This document shows, one piece after another, positions 55,788 through 64,000 of a stretch of 64,000 nt of DNA. Each line of letters starts with the position of its first letter. The first letter of the stretch is position 1. The position numbers were made by a program, and so were the translations under genes. The notes below the pieces were generated by a model. The model did not search any database. It was not told the origin of the DNA and saw only the letters and a program-made list of their open reading frames with translations. This DNA comes from Blastopirellula sp. J2-11. GTDB taxonomy: Bacteria; Planctomycetota; Planctomycetia; Pirellulales; Pirellulaceae. Location: contig NZ_CP097384.1 of the NCBI RefSeq assembly GCF_024584705.1, positions 2,356,001-2,420,000 of the forward strand, in the 5' to 3' direction.

Positions 55788-56684
55788 ATGATGTCTGCCT
55801 CGCTCGCTACGCTGCACGAATACTCGGCCACCTTGCGAGATGAGGTCGATCAGGCTCTTGACCGCTACTGCGGCTTTGGCGACGGTTGCCCCGAGCGGCT
55901 GGAAGCGGCGATACGCTATAGCCTTCTAGCGCCCGGCAAGCGATTACGGCCTTTGCTAACGTTAATGGCCGCCGAGACTTGCGGTTCTAATAGAGTCAAG
56001 GCGATGCCGGCCGCTTGTGCGGTGGAAATGATCCATGCATATTCGCTGATCCATGACGATCTGCCGGCGATGGACGACGATGATTTGCGTCGCGGTCGGC
56101 CGACTTGTCACAAGGCGTTTGACGAAGCGACCGCGATTTTGGCGGGAGACGCGCTGTTGGCGAGAGCCTTGGAGATTGTCGCAGATGGTTACCAAGACCC
56201 TGTCGTCGCGGCTCGATCATGCCGAGAATTGGCGAAAGCGGCCGGAGCGACAGCCCTGGTGGGTGGTCAGGCGGACGATTTAAACGAACAATTTGGAAGC
56301 GGTGACGTGGAGATGTTGAAAGCGATCCACCGCCGGAAGACGGGCGCGATGATTTGCGTCTCGCTCCGGTTGGGCGCGATCGCCGCCGGAGCGGGTGACC
56401 AGCAAGTCGCCCAATTAAACTTGTATGGAGAGCAAATCGGTCTGGCTTTTCAGATTGTGGATGATTTGCTCGACTATGCAGGAGACGAAGCGGCGCTCGG
56501 CAAACGCGTTGGCAAAGACGCCCAGCGCGGAAAGTTGACCTACCCCGGACTGATCGGCGTCGAAGAAAGTCGCCGCCAGGCCGAATCGCTGATTGCAGGA
56601 GCCAAACAATCGCTGGTCGATTTTGGCGAGCGGGCCAACCACTTGGAAGCGTTGGCGCAATACATCTTGGAAAGGAACCACTAA
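55788..56684 (+). CDS. ispA: Polyprenyl (farnesyl/geranylgeranyl) diphosphate synthase
   Basis: A 298-residue trans-prenyltransferase. The first Asp-rich motif is LIHDDLPAMDDDDLRRGRPT. The second is IVDDLLDYAGDEAALGKRVG with KLTYPGLIG following. LAPGKRLRPLLTLMAAE is also typical. It joins isopentenyl diphosphate units to make C15/C20 chains for quinones, undecaprenyl carriers and carotenoids. The sequence around the first motif matches IspA, but C15 versus C20 product is not decided. It lies 5 bp before dxs, so they form one unit. Confidence 0.95.
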   Translation: MMSASLATLHEYSATLRDEVDQALDRYCGFGDGCPERLEAAIRYSLLAPGKRLRPLLTLMAAETCGSNRVKAMPAACAVEMIHAYSLIHDDLPAMDDDDLRRGRPTCHKAFDEATAILAGDALLARALEIVADGYQDPVVAARSCRELAKAAGATALVGGQADDLNEQFGSGDVEMLKAIHRRKTGAMICVSLRLGAIAAGAGDQQVAQLNLYGEQIGLAFQIVDDLLDYAGDEAALGKRVGKDAQRGKLTYPGLIGVEESRRQAESLIAGAKQSLVDFGERANHLEALAQYILERNH

Positions 56685-56689
56685 AGGCG

Positions 56690-58609
56690 ATGCACCAGAT
56701 CCTTTCAAAAATCGAATCTCCCGCTGATCTCAGCAATCTCTCCAACGAACAATTGGAGCAGCTTTCCGCCGAGATTCGGGACGTGCTCTGCAGTTTAGTG
56801 GCCACCCGCACGGCCCACTTTGCGTCAAACCTGGGGGTGGTCGAGCTGTCGATCGCGCTTCATCGCACGTTTGACTTCAGCCGCGATCGGTTGATCTGGG
56901 ACACCGGACATCAGATTTACCCGCACAAGTTGCTGACCGGCCGCTATGACGAGTTCGGCACGATCCGGACCACCGGCGGCTTGATGGGTTATCCCAACCC
57001 GGCCGAAAGCGACTACGACCTGTTTGTGACCGGCCACGCCGGATCGAGCGTCTCGACGATGCTAGGTCTGCGCAGCGGCGACGATTTGCAAGGCGAGAAA
57101 GATCGTCACGCCGTCGCAGTGATCGGCGACGGCGCATTCCCCTCGGGCATCGTCTTTGAAGCGCTGAACAACGCCGGCGGCATGAACGCCAACTTGCTGG
57201 TGGTTTTGAATGACAACAAGATGTCGATCTGCCCGCGGGTTGGCGGCGTGGCCGACTACTTTGACCGGCTGCGGATGAATCCGTTCTATACCGGCGTCAA
57301 AAGCGAAGTTCTTAAGATCCTGAATCATGTTCCGCTGTTGGGCGATCCGACCGAACGTTTGTTGGCCCAATGCAAAGAAGCGGTCAAAGCCGGACTGCAC
57401 GGCGGCATGTTGTTTGAGGAACTCGGCTTCAGCTACATCGGCCCGATCGATGGTCACAACATCGGCCTGCTGCGCAAGTACATGGAGATGGTCAAAACCT
57501 TGCCGGGGCCGGTGCTATTGCACGTGGTGACCGAAAAGGGACACGGCTACCAACCGGCCGCCGCCGATCCGGTCTTCTTCCACACGCCGCCGGCGTTCAT
57601 TGATGACAACGGCAAGGCGGTGCCGAAGAAGTCGGGCGGCCCGAAAGCGTACACCAACTACGCACGCGACGCGATTGCAGAGCAGATGCGCAAGTGCGAC
57701 AAGGTGACCGTCATGACCGCGGCGATGTGCCAAGGAACGAAGATGGAGCCGGTTCGCGACGAGTTCCCGCATCGCTTTTTTGATACCGGCATTTGCGAAT
57801 CGCACGCCGTTGCGTTCGCCGCCGGACAAGCGAAGACCGGGCTGCGTCCGATCGTTAACATTTACAGCACCTTCCTGCAGCGCAGTTTCGATCAGATCTT
57901 CCAAGAGGTCGCGCTGCAAGACTTACCGGTTGTTTTTACGATGGACCGCGCCGGTCTGACGGCGGCTGATGGTCCGACGCATCATGGCTCATACGACATC
58001 GGCTACATGCGGTTGTTCCCCAATATGATCGTCATGGCGCCAGGCGACGCCGAAGAGGTGGGCGAGATGCTCAACTTCGCACTGCTGCAAGATCATCCGT
58101 CGGCGATCCGCTATCCGAAAGCCAACGCCGAAACGGTCGAGCGCGATCGCACGCCGATGGAACTGGGCAAAGCCGAAGTGCTCTCGACCGGCGCCGATGG
58201 TACGGTCATTTGTTACGGCGCCCAACTGGCCGACGCCCAGCGCGGCGTCGAAACGCTCAAGAGCGAAGGCCTGGACGTCGGGCTGATCAACGCTCGCTTC
58301 TGCAAGCCGATTGATCGCGAGACGATTGTCGGCGCCGTGAAGACGTCGCCGTTTGTGGTGACCGTCGAAGAAGGCGCATTGATGACCGGCTTTGGCAGCG
58401 CCGTGTTGGAAGCGTGCACGGACGAAGGAGTCGACGCAAGCCGCGTCAAACGACTCGGCATCCCTGACACGTTCATCGATCACGGCGAACGCGAAGAACG
58501 TTTGGCCGAGATCGGTTTAACCGCCGAAGGGATCGCGCAAACTTGCCGCGAGATGGCGGCCAAGACGAGCGCCTTGCACGGCGATGATTCAATTTCTGCG
58601 GGGCTGTAG
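56690..58609 (+). CDS. dxs: 1-deoxy-D-xylulose-5-phosphate synthase
   Basis: A 639-residue thiamine diphosphate enzyme. It makes DXP from pyruvate and glyceraldehyde-3-phosphate, the first step of the MEP isoprenoid pathway. Motifs: DTGHQIYPHKLLTGR, VIGDGAFPSGIVFEALNNAG with LNDNKMSICPRVG (TPP-Mg), TEKGHGYQPAAADPV, and DRAGLTAADGPTHHGSYDIG for the transketolase half. It supplies the adjacent ispA product. A strong terminator follows it. Confidence 0.97.
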   Translation: MHQILSKIESPADLSNLSNEQLEQLSAEIRDVLCSLVATRTAHFASNLGVVELSIALHRTFDFSRDRLIWDTGHQIYPHKLLTGRYDEFGTIRTTGGLMGYPNPAESDYDLFVTGHAGSSVSTMLGLRSGDDLQGEKDRHAVAVIGDGAFPSGIVFEALNNAGGMNANLLVVLNDNKMSICPRVGGVADYFDRLRMNPFYTGVKSEVLKILNHVPLLGDPTERLLAQCKEAVKAGLHGGMLFEELGFSYIGPIDGHNIGLLRKYMEMVKTLPGPVLLHVVTEKGHGYQPAAADPVFFHTPPAFIDDNGKAVPKKSGGPKAYTNYARDAIAEQMRKCDKVTVMTAAMCQGTKMEPVRDEFPHRFFDTGICESHAVAFAAGQAKTGLRPIVNIYSTFLQRSFDQIFQEVALQDLPVVFTMDRAGLTAADGPTHHGSYDIGYMRLFPNMIVMAPGDAEEVGEMLNFALLQDHPSAIRYPKANAETVERDRTPMELGKAEVLSTGADGTVICYGAQLADAQRGVETLKSEGLDVGLINARFCKPIDRETIVGAVKTSPFVVTVEEGALMTGFGSAVLEACTDEGVDASRVKRLGIPDTFIDHGEREERLAEIGLTAEGIAQTCREMAAKTSALHGDDSISAGL

Positions 58610-58641
58610 AAGCCGCACGCTGCGGAAACATCTCCATTAAA

Positions 58642-58677
58642 AGAGCCCATGCGACAGATCGCATGGGCTCTTTGTCT
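58642..58677. terminator. Bidirectional terminator after dxs
   Basis: Perfect stem agagcccatgcga/tcgcatgggctct, with a short loop and T run on the plus side (tttgtcttt) and the A-rich run aaaag on the other side. It serves dxs and the convergent lipoprotein gene. Confidence 0.85.
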
Positions 58678-58706
58678 TTCCGGGTTGGGTTGGGCGATCT
58701 TCGCCG

Positions 58707-59105
58707 TTACTTCGCTCGATCGATCTGGAAGTCGATCGTGTTCGAGCCATTCTTTATTTCAGCTGCGAGCGGCGATTGGCCGATGGCGCCGTACTTGCCA
58801 GCTACCGGCGAGGCGCCTCCATAGCCTGAGCTGCCGGTAATCGTCACTTTGTATTTGCCTTGCGGTGCGCCATCCGACTCACCGAACGTTCCCAACTGGT
58901 AAGTTCCATCTTTTTGCAAATAGCCAATCGAGCTGGAGTTGCCCTCGACGGCGGCGAAGACGATCGTACCGCCGGGAACAGGCGTGCCGTCGCTAAAAGT
59001 AACGGTTCCTTGGACTTGCTCCATTCCGCTATCGCTAAAGCATCCGCTGATGCAGAGCGCAAGCAGCGAAGCCAGCAGAACATATTGTAAATTGGATCGA
59101 GACAT
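58707..59105 (-). CDS. Small lipoprotein, partner of DUF1559 (module 5)
   Basis: A 132-residue protein. The signal MSRSNLQYVLLASLLALCIS followed by GC gives a lipobox (Cys22). The start follows aggtgac. The beta domain reads VQGTVTFSDGTPVPGGTIVF, GYLQKDGTYQLGTFGESDG and GKYKVTITGSSGYGG. It is the partner of the DUF1559 gene about 100 bp upstream on the same strand, and its end faces the dxs terminator. Confidence 0.87.
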   Translation of the reverse strand: MSRSNLQYVLLASLLALCISGCFSDSGMEQVQGTVTFSDGTPVPGGTIVFAAVEGNSSSIGYLQKDGTYQLGTFGESDGAPQGKYKVTITGSSGYGGASPVAGKYGAIGQSPLAAEIKNGSNTIDFQIDRAK

Positions 59106-59206
59106 GAATGTCACCTGAAGTTTACGTGGAGTGCGAGTCATCATCGCCGGCGTCGAAGTCGCTTCGTACGCCGGGGCGCGACGATGGGAAACTGCCGCTG
59201 CGACTC

Positions 59207-60139
59207 TTATTGGTCGTAGTTGTTCACGCGACCATCGCGGCGGTCAGCCATCAGCAAAGTAAACTCTGGGTTAACGTTCACGGCCACATTCTTGACGCTG
59301 CCGTCCCCCATTAGCATCTGGCTGATGCCGGGGTGAAGACTGCCAAAGCTCTTACGATAATCGGTATTATCATCGGTAATATCGGGACCACGCATCATGG
59401 GGAACTTCGAGTTGCGAATGATCATCCAAGTTTTCCAGTCGTCGATGTGCCAGTAGTACAACGTCCCGTCGCCGGCGTTGGCGTGGGCGTTGATCCGGCT
59501 GACCGGCACATACTTCTCACCCAGAATCGACGTGTTCGACAAACCGTCGGTGATGCTTGCGAACGACGTTTGCGATCTCCAGCCGACAAAACGCCCGCTG
59601 CCGTCCTCGGCTCCCCCCTTGGCCAAAATCAACGCGCTGTAGTGCAAGCTAGGCGTCGCATTGTCTCCATCGAGACGATCACAATCATCGCTGCTTTCTC
59701 GGTTACCGGTAATCGCATAGTCGGTCGCGGCGCCCAGCACCGAAATCGACGTTCCGCTGCGGCGGCTGGGGCACAGCAGCCCGGGGACCGCGGCCGCGTC
59801 GGAGTTGATAAACGTGTAGTTGTCACCGGTCGTCATCTTTTGCGTCAAATCGATCTGCTCGACGATGTTCTGCTGTTCCATGTACGGCATGATCAGTGGA
59901 TAAAAACTGGCGTACTCATTGCCCAACGCAGCTGGCGGCAGATAGCCGAACGTGTCATGAAAGTTGTGGATCGTCAGACCCAACTGCTTCAGATGGTTGC
60001 TGCATTGCATCCGCCGAGCCGCTTCTCGCGCTTGTTGCACCGCCGGCAACAACAAGGCGATCAAGACGCCGATAATAGCGATCACGACCAACAGTTCGAC
60101 CAGGGTAAAGCCCGACCGGTGATGAGCACGAAGTTTCAT
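59207..60139 (-). CDS. DUF1559 pseudopilin-like protein (module 5)
   Basis: A 310-residue protein with prepilin-like start [20 protein letters not shown] and [18 protein letters not shown]. The body has [39 protein letters not shown] and [10 protein letters not shown]. The tail [20 protein letters not shown] is the H-X9-DG signature. Two in-frame starts fifteen bases apart are possible (MRAGP or MKLRA). It is a distinct paralogue, shorter than the others. The partner lipoprotein gene follows. Confidence 0.92.
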   Translation of the reverse strand: MKLRAHHRSGFTLVELLVVIAIIGVLIALLLPAVQQAREAARRMQCSNHLKQLGLTIHNFHDTFGYLPPAALGNEYASFYPLIMPYMEQQNIVEQIDLTQKMTTGDNYTFINSDAAAVPGLLCPSRRSGTSISVLGAATDYAITGNRESSDDCDRLDGDNATPSLHYSALILAKGGAEDGSGRFVGWRSQTSFASITDGLSNTSILGEKYVPVSRINAHANAGDGTLYYWHIDDWKTWMIIRNSKFPMMRGPDITDDNTDYRKSFGSLHPGISQMLMGDGSVKNVAVNVNPEFTLLMADRRDGRVNNYDQ

Positions 60140-60580
60140 GGGACCAGCTCTCATGGAAGAGGAGAAATAGAAGAATGACGAGAGAATGCACGTTGTTCAT
60201 CAAAACAGCGTGGAAAGGTATTCTATTGAGTGGGCCACTTGCTTCAAAGGCGTAAAACGTCCTCTTGGGTCAGGTTTACGGGGTTTACTTGCGCTGTTCT
60301 CAATTTGGGTGTGTTTTTTTGCGAATTGGCGGTCATTCCTACTACGGATGGTGTTTGTTGCATGCTTGTAGCGACGGATGGGATGGAGGATTAGGCCGTT
60401 GAAGAGAGCGGATGCTCACGATTCAGAGGAGTCATTCGACTTTGATTTGGATTGCCGCAAGGGGCTGGTGTTCGGGTTGTCCAGAATCTCCGGCCTTCAT
60501 GCGACATTCCGATCTCGACATTCGTTATTCCCGACAATAAGCGGCTTGTTTCTCCTTTTCCGGCAGCGGAAGATAGCCGT
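60140..60580. other. Intergenic region between DUF1559 module 5 and nadK
   Basis: Partly AT-rich leader sequence; no gene or known RNA is supported. Divergent promoters for DUF1559 module 5 and nadK are expected here. Confidence 0.4.
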
Positions 60581-61477
60581 ATGCCAAATCTCCAACCACC
60601 ATCGCCGTGCAAGCCCCTATGGCTGGCGGACGACCGGAAGCCGCGGGTTATGCTGATCGGCGCCGGCGATCGAGAGCACGTGCGCGAAGAAGCGGTCCGA
60701 CTGCAGCAGATCATTCCGCAGTACGCCGAGCTGGTGCATGTCGATCTCGACTGGAAGTCCGAACTCTCGGAGATTGACGCCGATTTCGCGATCGTGCTCG
60801 GCGGTGACGGCTCGCTGTTGGCGGCGGCGCGCAGTATGGGGCATCGTCAAGTGCCGGTGGCGGGCGTGAATATGGGCAAACTTGGGTTTCTGGCGGAATT
60901 TTCGCCCGAAGAGATGTGCGCCGAGTTGCCCAACATCTGCTGCGGCAAATGCTCGGTGATCGAGCATATGATGTTCCGCTGCCGCGTTTTTGAGGGAGAA
61001 GACCTGATCGGCGAGGCGATCGGGCTGAACGAGGCGGCGATTCTCGGGGGGCCGCCGTTTCAGATCCAAACGATCGATCTTTACGTTGACTCAAAATTGG
61101 CGACCACCTATAACTGCGACGGTTTGATCGTCAGCACCCCGGTTGGGTCGACCGCCCATAACCTGTCGGCAGGTGGGCCGATCTTGCGAGCCGACTTGCA
61201 TGCGTTTGTCGTTTCGCCGATTAGTCCCCATACGTTGACGGTCCGTCCGGTGGTCGATACGGCCGAGCGAACCTACGAGATTCGCGTGACCGGCGCCGAA
61301 GCGAACCTGTCGGTCGTCGTCGACGGCCGTGTACTGGCGCGGCTTACTCCTGAACTGCGAGTCGTGGTCGATCGAGCCGAACAGCGATTTAAACGAATCG
61401 CGATTGCAAGTCATAATTACTATCGAACCCTCCGCGAGAAATTAGGTTGGGGAGGGAGAATCGATAACGGCCGCTAG
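60581..61477 (+). CDS. nadK: NAD kinase
   Basis: A 298-residue ATP-NAD kinase that makes NADP. The ATG follows ggaag. Signature segments: IVLGGDGSLLAAARSM (GGDGS loop), VNMGKLGFLAEFSPEEM, LNEAAILGG-type NE/D motif, and CDGLIVSTPVGSTAHNLSAG followed by GPI. The C-terminal beta domain is present. The family is cytoplasmic. The gene lies about 40 bp before the next exported protein gene on the same strand. Confidence 0.95.
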   Translation: MPNLQPPSPCKPLWLADDRKPRVMLIGAGDREHVREEAVRLQQIIPQYAELVHVDLDWKSELSEIDADFAIVLGGDGSLLAAARSMGHRQVPVAGVNMGKLGFLAEFSPEEMCAELPNICCGKCSVIEHMMFRCRVFEGEDLIGEAIGLNEAAILGGPPFQIQTIDLYVDSKLATTYNCDGLIVSTPVGSTAHNLSAGGPILRADLHAFVVSPISPHTLTVRPVVDTAERTYEIRVTGAEANLSVVVDGRVLARLTPELRVVVDRAEQRFKRIAIASHNYYRTLREKLGWGGRIDNGR

Positions 61478-61518
61478 TCGGTCGTTCCCGCAGCAGATTC
61501 AACGCAAGGATGCCCGAG

Positions 61519-62409
61519 ATGACGCGAAATGGATTTTTCGGTCTGGTTCTTACTGCAACTTTGGCGACGGTCGCAACCGCCGACGAAAAGTACGACCTGA
61601 AGTACAAATATGCCGAAGGAGACGTTCTGCGCAGCAAGGTGACTCACCTGGTGAATGTGCAGACCAAGATTCAAGGTAATCAGCAAACCGCCCAGTCGCG
61701 GACCGCTTCGACCAAAAACTGGAAGGTCGAAAAGATCGACGACGACGGCAACATCACGCTGGTCCACTCGATCGAAGATCTGAACATGTGGAACAAGGTG
61801 ACCGATCGACCGGAGCAGGTCTACGACAGCAGTGCGGAAGAACCCCCTTCCCCGATCTTTGAGCGAGCCGCCAAATCGGTCGGCGTGCCGCTCTCGCGAT
61901 TTACGATCAGCAAGAACGGCCTGTTGGTCGAACGGGAAGAACTGCAAGAGAGCGCCACGGCCCCGTTCAATCAGGTGACCGTCGTGTTGCCGGAAGAGCC
62001 GGTCGAAATCGGCGCCAAATGGGATTCGCCGACCGACGTGCAAATTCGGACCTCGAAGCAACAGTTGAAGAAGGTGAAGACGCGGCAGCTGTTCACCCTT
62101 GAGACGGTTTCCAACGGCGTTGCGACGATCGACATGAAGACGCAGATCTTGACCCCGATCGAAAACCCGGAAATCAAGGTCGAGCTGATTCAGCAGTTGG
62201 CCAACGGCAAGATCAAGTTTGACATCGACAAGGGACGCATCATTCGCCAAGACCTGGAAATGGACGAAACCGTCATCGGCTTCCAAGGCGAAGCGAGCAT
62301 GATGAAGTTCCTGGGCCGCATGCAGGAAGAACTGCTGACCGAACCGGTCCGCACCGCCGGCGTGCCGACCCCGGCGAAACCGAAGCATGAGAAATCGGTC
62401 TTGGAATAG
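61519..62409 (+). CDS. Exported DUF6263-like protein of unknown function
   Basis: A 296-residue protein. Starting at MTRNGFFGLVLTATLATVAT, which follows aagga, gives a clear signal peptide ending ATADE. The mature part is beta-rich: YDLKYKYAEGDVLRSKVTHL, IDDDGNITLVHSIED, FTISKNGLLVEREEL and GAKWDSPTDVQI. It ends with a Lys/Pro-rich tail. It resembles the DUF6263 family of exported planctomycete proteins; no function is known. It probably shares a transcript with nadK, and a terminator follows. Confidence 0.75.
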   Translation: MTRNGFFGLVLTATLATVATADEKYDLKYKYAEGDVLRSKVTHLVNVQTKIQGNQQTAQSRTASTKNWKVEKIDDDGNITLVHSIEDLNMWNKVTDRPEQVYDSSAEEPPSPIFERAAKSVGVPLSRFTISKNGLLVEREELQESATAPFNQVTVVLPEEPVEIGAKWDSPTDVQIRTSKQQLKKVKTRQLFTLETVSNGVATIDMKTQILTPIENPEIKVELIQQLANGKIKFDIDKGRIIRQDLEMDETVIGFQGEASMMKFLGRMQEELLTEPVRTAGVPTPAKPKHEKSVLE

Positions 62410-62439
62410 TTGGGTTCTGAAGAACGAATGTCGAATTCC

Positions 62440-62467
62440 AGGGGGCGTTTCTACGCTCCCTTTTTTA
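62440..62467 (+). terminator. Rho-independent terminator after the exported protein gene
   Basis: gggggcg-tttcta-cgctccc stem with one G-T pair followed by six to seven T. Confidence 0.85.
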
Positions 62468-62617
62468 TGCGCTGGCCATTCGTTCCGTGCGAATGAATCC
62501 TCACCGTAGTCCGCGGCGCAAGTTTTGAAGGCGCTATTTGCAGGAAGATTAGAACACGACCAGGCCCCGGATGAAGAACGGAAAAACGGGGTCGGAATCA
62601 ATGAGAAATCGTCACAT

Positions 62618-62706
62618 TAGCCCGTTGCGCGAGCGAGGGAATACGCTTGGTGATACCAACTCGGAGTGAAGTAGCGAGCATATTCCCTCGCTGGCGCAGC
62701 GGGCTA
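62618..62706. repeat. Imperfect 26-bp inverted repeat
   Basis: Arms begin tagcccgttgcgcgagcgag and end ctggcgcagcgggcta. The two 26-base arms match at 24 positions. The motif tagcccg-tgcgc also occurs in the repeats near 9289. It is separate from but adjacent to the next element. Confidence 0.75.
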
Positions 62707-62878
62707 GTGTTCTGTCACGCGACAATTTTCAGGCGCCATGATTTTATTAGCCGTAGTGCGTTAGCACCGGTTTCTGAAGGGAACTCATTTGCGAAAGACA
62801 ATTGGTAACAGAAACCGCGGCTAACGCCGTGCGGCTGATTTCGTGGAAGCCGAAAATAGCGGTTTGACAGAACACTAG
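62704..62878. mobile_element. 175-bp MITE-like element with perfect 14-bp terminal inverted repeats
   Basis: Ends ctagtgttctgtca and tgacagaacactag are exact reverse complements. Inside, two further arms (agccgtagtgcgttagcacc and the reverse of ggctaacgccgtgcggct) are imperfect inverted repeats. No open frame fits inside. The outermost CTAG could be a palindromic target site. It looks like a miniature inverted-repeat transposable element without a transposase gene nearby. Confidence 0.75.
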
Positions 62879-62976
62879 TGTTGAATCGATTTGAAAAAAC
62901 GCAACTTCGACTTCGACTTTAAAAATATCGCCGCGGGCTATGGTGTTCATCGTGAAATTTGTTGGGACGCGTTCTA
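62879..62976. other. Short AT-rich stretch between MITE and RDD gene
   Basis: Contains another tail-like fragment (cgcgggcta near 62932). It resembles the end of repeat family A, weakly. Confidence 0.3.
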
Positions 62977-63525
62977 CTACGCTTTCACCACAATCGTCCC
63001 CGCGATGTAATCGTGCATGCAGCGTTTCTCGGCGTTAAAGATCATCAGTACGTCCACCAGCGTGAAGACGATGCCGATGTAGGGGATCTGTCCGAGCAGC
63101 GTCATCGGCATATAACGCAGCAACATCAGATGGCCGAGCGTCGTCAGCTCTTGATCTTCGTAGCGAACAATCTTGATTCCGCAGGCATACTTGCCGACCG
63201 TTTGCCCATAATAAGCGAGCAAATATCCGTTCACCAGCAAATGCCCCATCACGCCGATCACAAAGCCGATAATGCTGCTGAGGATCTGAATCAACCACGC
63301 ATTCGCGTCTCCTAAGCTGCCAAGGATCAAGATCATGACGATCGCGGCAGGCATGCAAATAACTAGCAGGATGATCGAGTCGATCAGCGCTGCGCCAAGC
63401 CGGAGCCAACGCGACGGCAGTTCGTCATGGTGGACCGCTTTCGGCGTCTGCGAGACGACGGTCATCGGCTCGGTGATCTGCGGCGACGCAAAGGGATTTT
63501 CGTCTTGATCGAAGTCGGCCATCAA
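62977..63525 (-). CDS. RDD-family membrane protein
   Basis: A 182-residue protein with a short hydrophilic N-terminus and the RDD domain: RWLRLGAALIDSIILLVICM (Arg-x-x-Ala-x-x-Asp of the family), then further membrane helices and YLLAYYGQTVGKYACGIKIV. About four helices in total. The function of the family is not established; transport or stress roles have been proposed. It is transcribed toward the repeat region, with the THUMP-like gene upstream on the same strand. Confidence 0.9.
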   Translation of the reverse strand: MMADFDQDENPFASPQITEPMTVVSQTPKAVHHDELPSRWLRLGAALIDSIILLVICMPAAIVMILILGSLGDANAWLIQILSSIIGFVIGVMGHLLVNGYLLAYYGQTVGKYACGIKIVRYEDQELTTLGHLMLLRYMPMTLLGQIPYIGIVFTLVDVLMIFNAEKRCMHDYIAGTIVVKA

Positions 63526-63580
63526 CGCGTCAGAGCTCCATGGACTGTCCTATATCCGTAGGCACAAAGTATAGACAGAC

Positions 63581-64000
63581 TCAAACTCGGTCGCAAAGAA
63601 TGGCCCGATTGCCGCTGGCGGTCGGCGTCAGAATGATGGTCGCCACACTGTCGCCTGCTAGTTTTAGCTTTTTCAGAAACGATTCGGGGCGAATGTCGAG
63701 CCCGCGGACTTTCAATTCGACGCGGCCAATCCCCTGCTCTCGCAGCTTTTTGGTGAGCGATTTGCGATCGATCGGCAACAACTCGCGGACGCGGAACTGC
63801 GCGACGAGCGAAGTCGCCAGCGGCGCGTCTCCGGTCAAATAAACGCTGCGCGGTAAGAGGCGTCCCAGTTGGTGCTCGATTGCGAAATGGTCGACCAGTT
63901 CCGCCGCCAACAGCGCCGGGCCAGGCTCCATCACATACGCGCCGACCTCCGCCGCAACTTGCAACGCTGTTTCGCCTGATGCGACAAAGCTGTGCGCGAC
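63581..64000 (-). CDS. THUMP-like domain protein, C-terminal part (partial)
   Basis: The minus-strand frame is open from the window end to the stop at 63581, giving about 139 residues. The peptide has GAYVMEPGPALLAAELVDHF, VYLTGDAPLATSLVAQF, REQGIGRVELKVRGLDI and SFLKKLKLAGD. This matches the C-terminal THUMP-like domain found after a class I SAM-dependent methyltransferase in many bacteria. The methyltransferase half would lie beyond the window. It is probably an RNA- or DNA-modifying enzyme; the identification rests on the tail. Confidence 0.7.
   Translation of the reverse strand, partial: VAHSFVASGETALQVAAEVGAYVMEPGPALLAAELVDHFAIEHQLGRLLPRSVYLTGDAPLATSLVAQFRVRELLPIDRKSLTKKLREQGIGRVELKVRGLDIRPESFLKKLKLAGDSVATIILTPTASGNRAILCDRV

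Noticed and set aside
1-64000. CRISPR array
   Set aside because: No regularly spaced identical repeats with unique spacers were found. The inverted repeats seen are palindromic elements, not arrays.
1-64000. Insertion sequence, integrase or prophage
   Set aside because: No transposase, recombinase or phage structural gene is visible. Only non-autonomous repeats are present.

Overview
The window looks like chromosomal DNA of a planctomycete, most likely order Pirellulales (Blastopirellula/Bremerella-like). The evidence is several DUF1559 pseudopilin-like proteins with an H-X9-DG tail, an ECF sigma factor next to a membrane kinase with WD40 repeats, DUF1080 and SMP-30 proteins, a fused SecDF, and lipid A/Kdo plus diaminopimelate genes. 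No rRNA, transposase, integrase or CRISPR array was found. Two tRNA genes (Gln-CUG, Thr-CGU) are present.

Layout. 1-9.3 kb: the cnoX tail, a HAD phosphatase, an HtrA-type protease, tRNA-Gln, an FHA-GAF-PP2C phosphatase, DUF1080 and SMP-30 proteins, a GH10-like protein and purC. 9.3-13.3 kb: an inverted-repeat element, then a minus-strand set with kdsA, a lipoprotein with a degenerate transglutaminase fold and a lipid kinase. 13.3-22.7 kb: an unexplained intergenic stretch, tRNA-Thr, a TPR protein with two RNA polymerase alpha-CTD-like domains, then tgt-yajC-secDF and a LysM protein. 22.8-31 kb: exported hydrolase and lipoprotein, DUF2752, ymdB-rny, tilS and an MFS transporter. 31-43.7 kb: GT-C glycosyltransferase, AsmA-like protein, the first DUF1559/lipoprotein pair, AIM24 protein, dapF, an acyltransferase, a flavin reductase and a serine hydrolase. 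44-60 kb: ECF sigma plus kinase-WD40, four more DUF1559/lipoprotein pairs, and the xseA-xseB-ispA-dxs housekeeping cluster. 60-64 kb: nadK, an exported protein, repeat-rich DNA, an RDD protein and a partial THUMP-like protein.

The least ordinary part is 44-60 kb. Five DUF1559 genes in the window are each paired with a small lipoprotein gene. One pair, with visibly lower GC, lies between a broken copy of the xseA 5' end (51.6-52.0 kb) and the intact xseA (54.1 kb), so its arrival duplicated about 370 bp of host DNA. Other notable points are a Tgt lacking the usual zinc cysteines, a SecF half with a very large Pro/Glu/Ala-rich periplasmic insert, a 59-nt perfect palindrome, a 175-bp element bounded by 14-bp perfect inverted repeats, and tandem hairpins covering the Shine-Dalgarno of a small acidic protein. 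All functions are inferred from reading the sequence; no database search was run.
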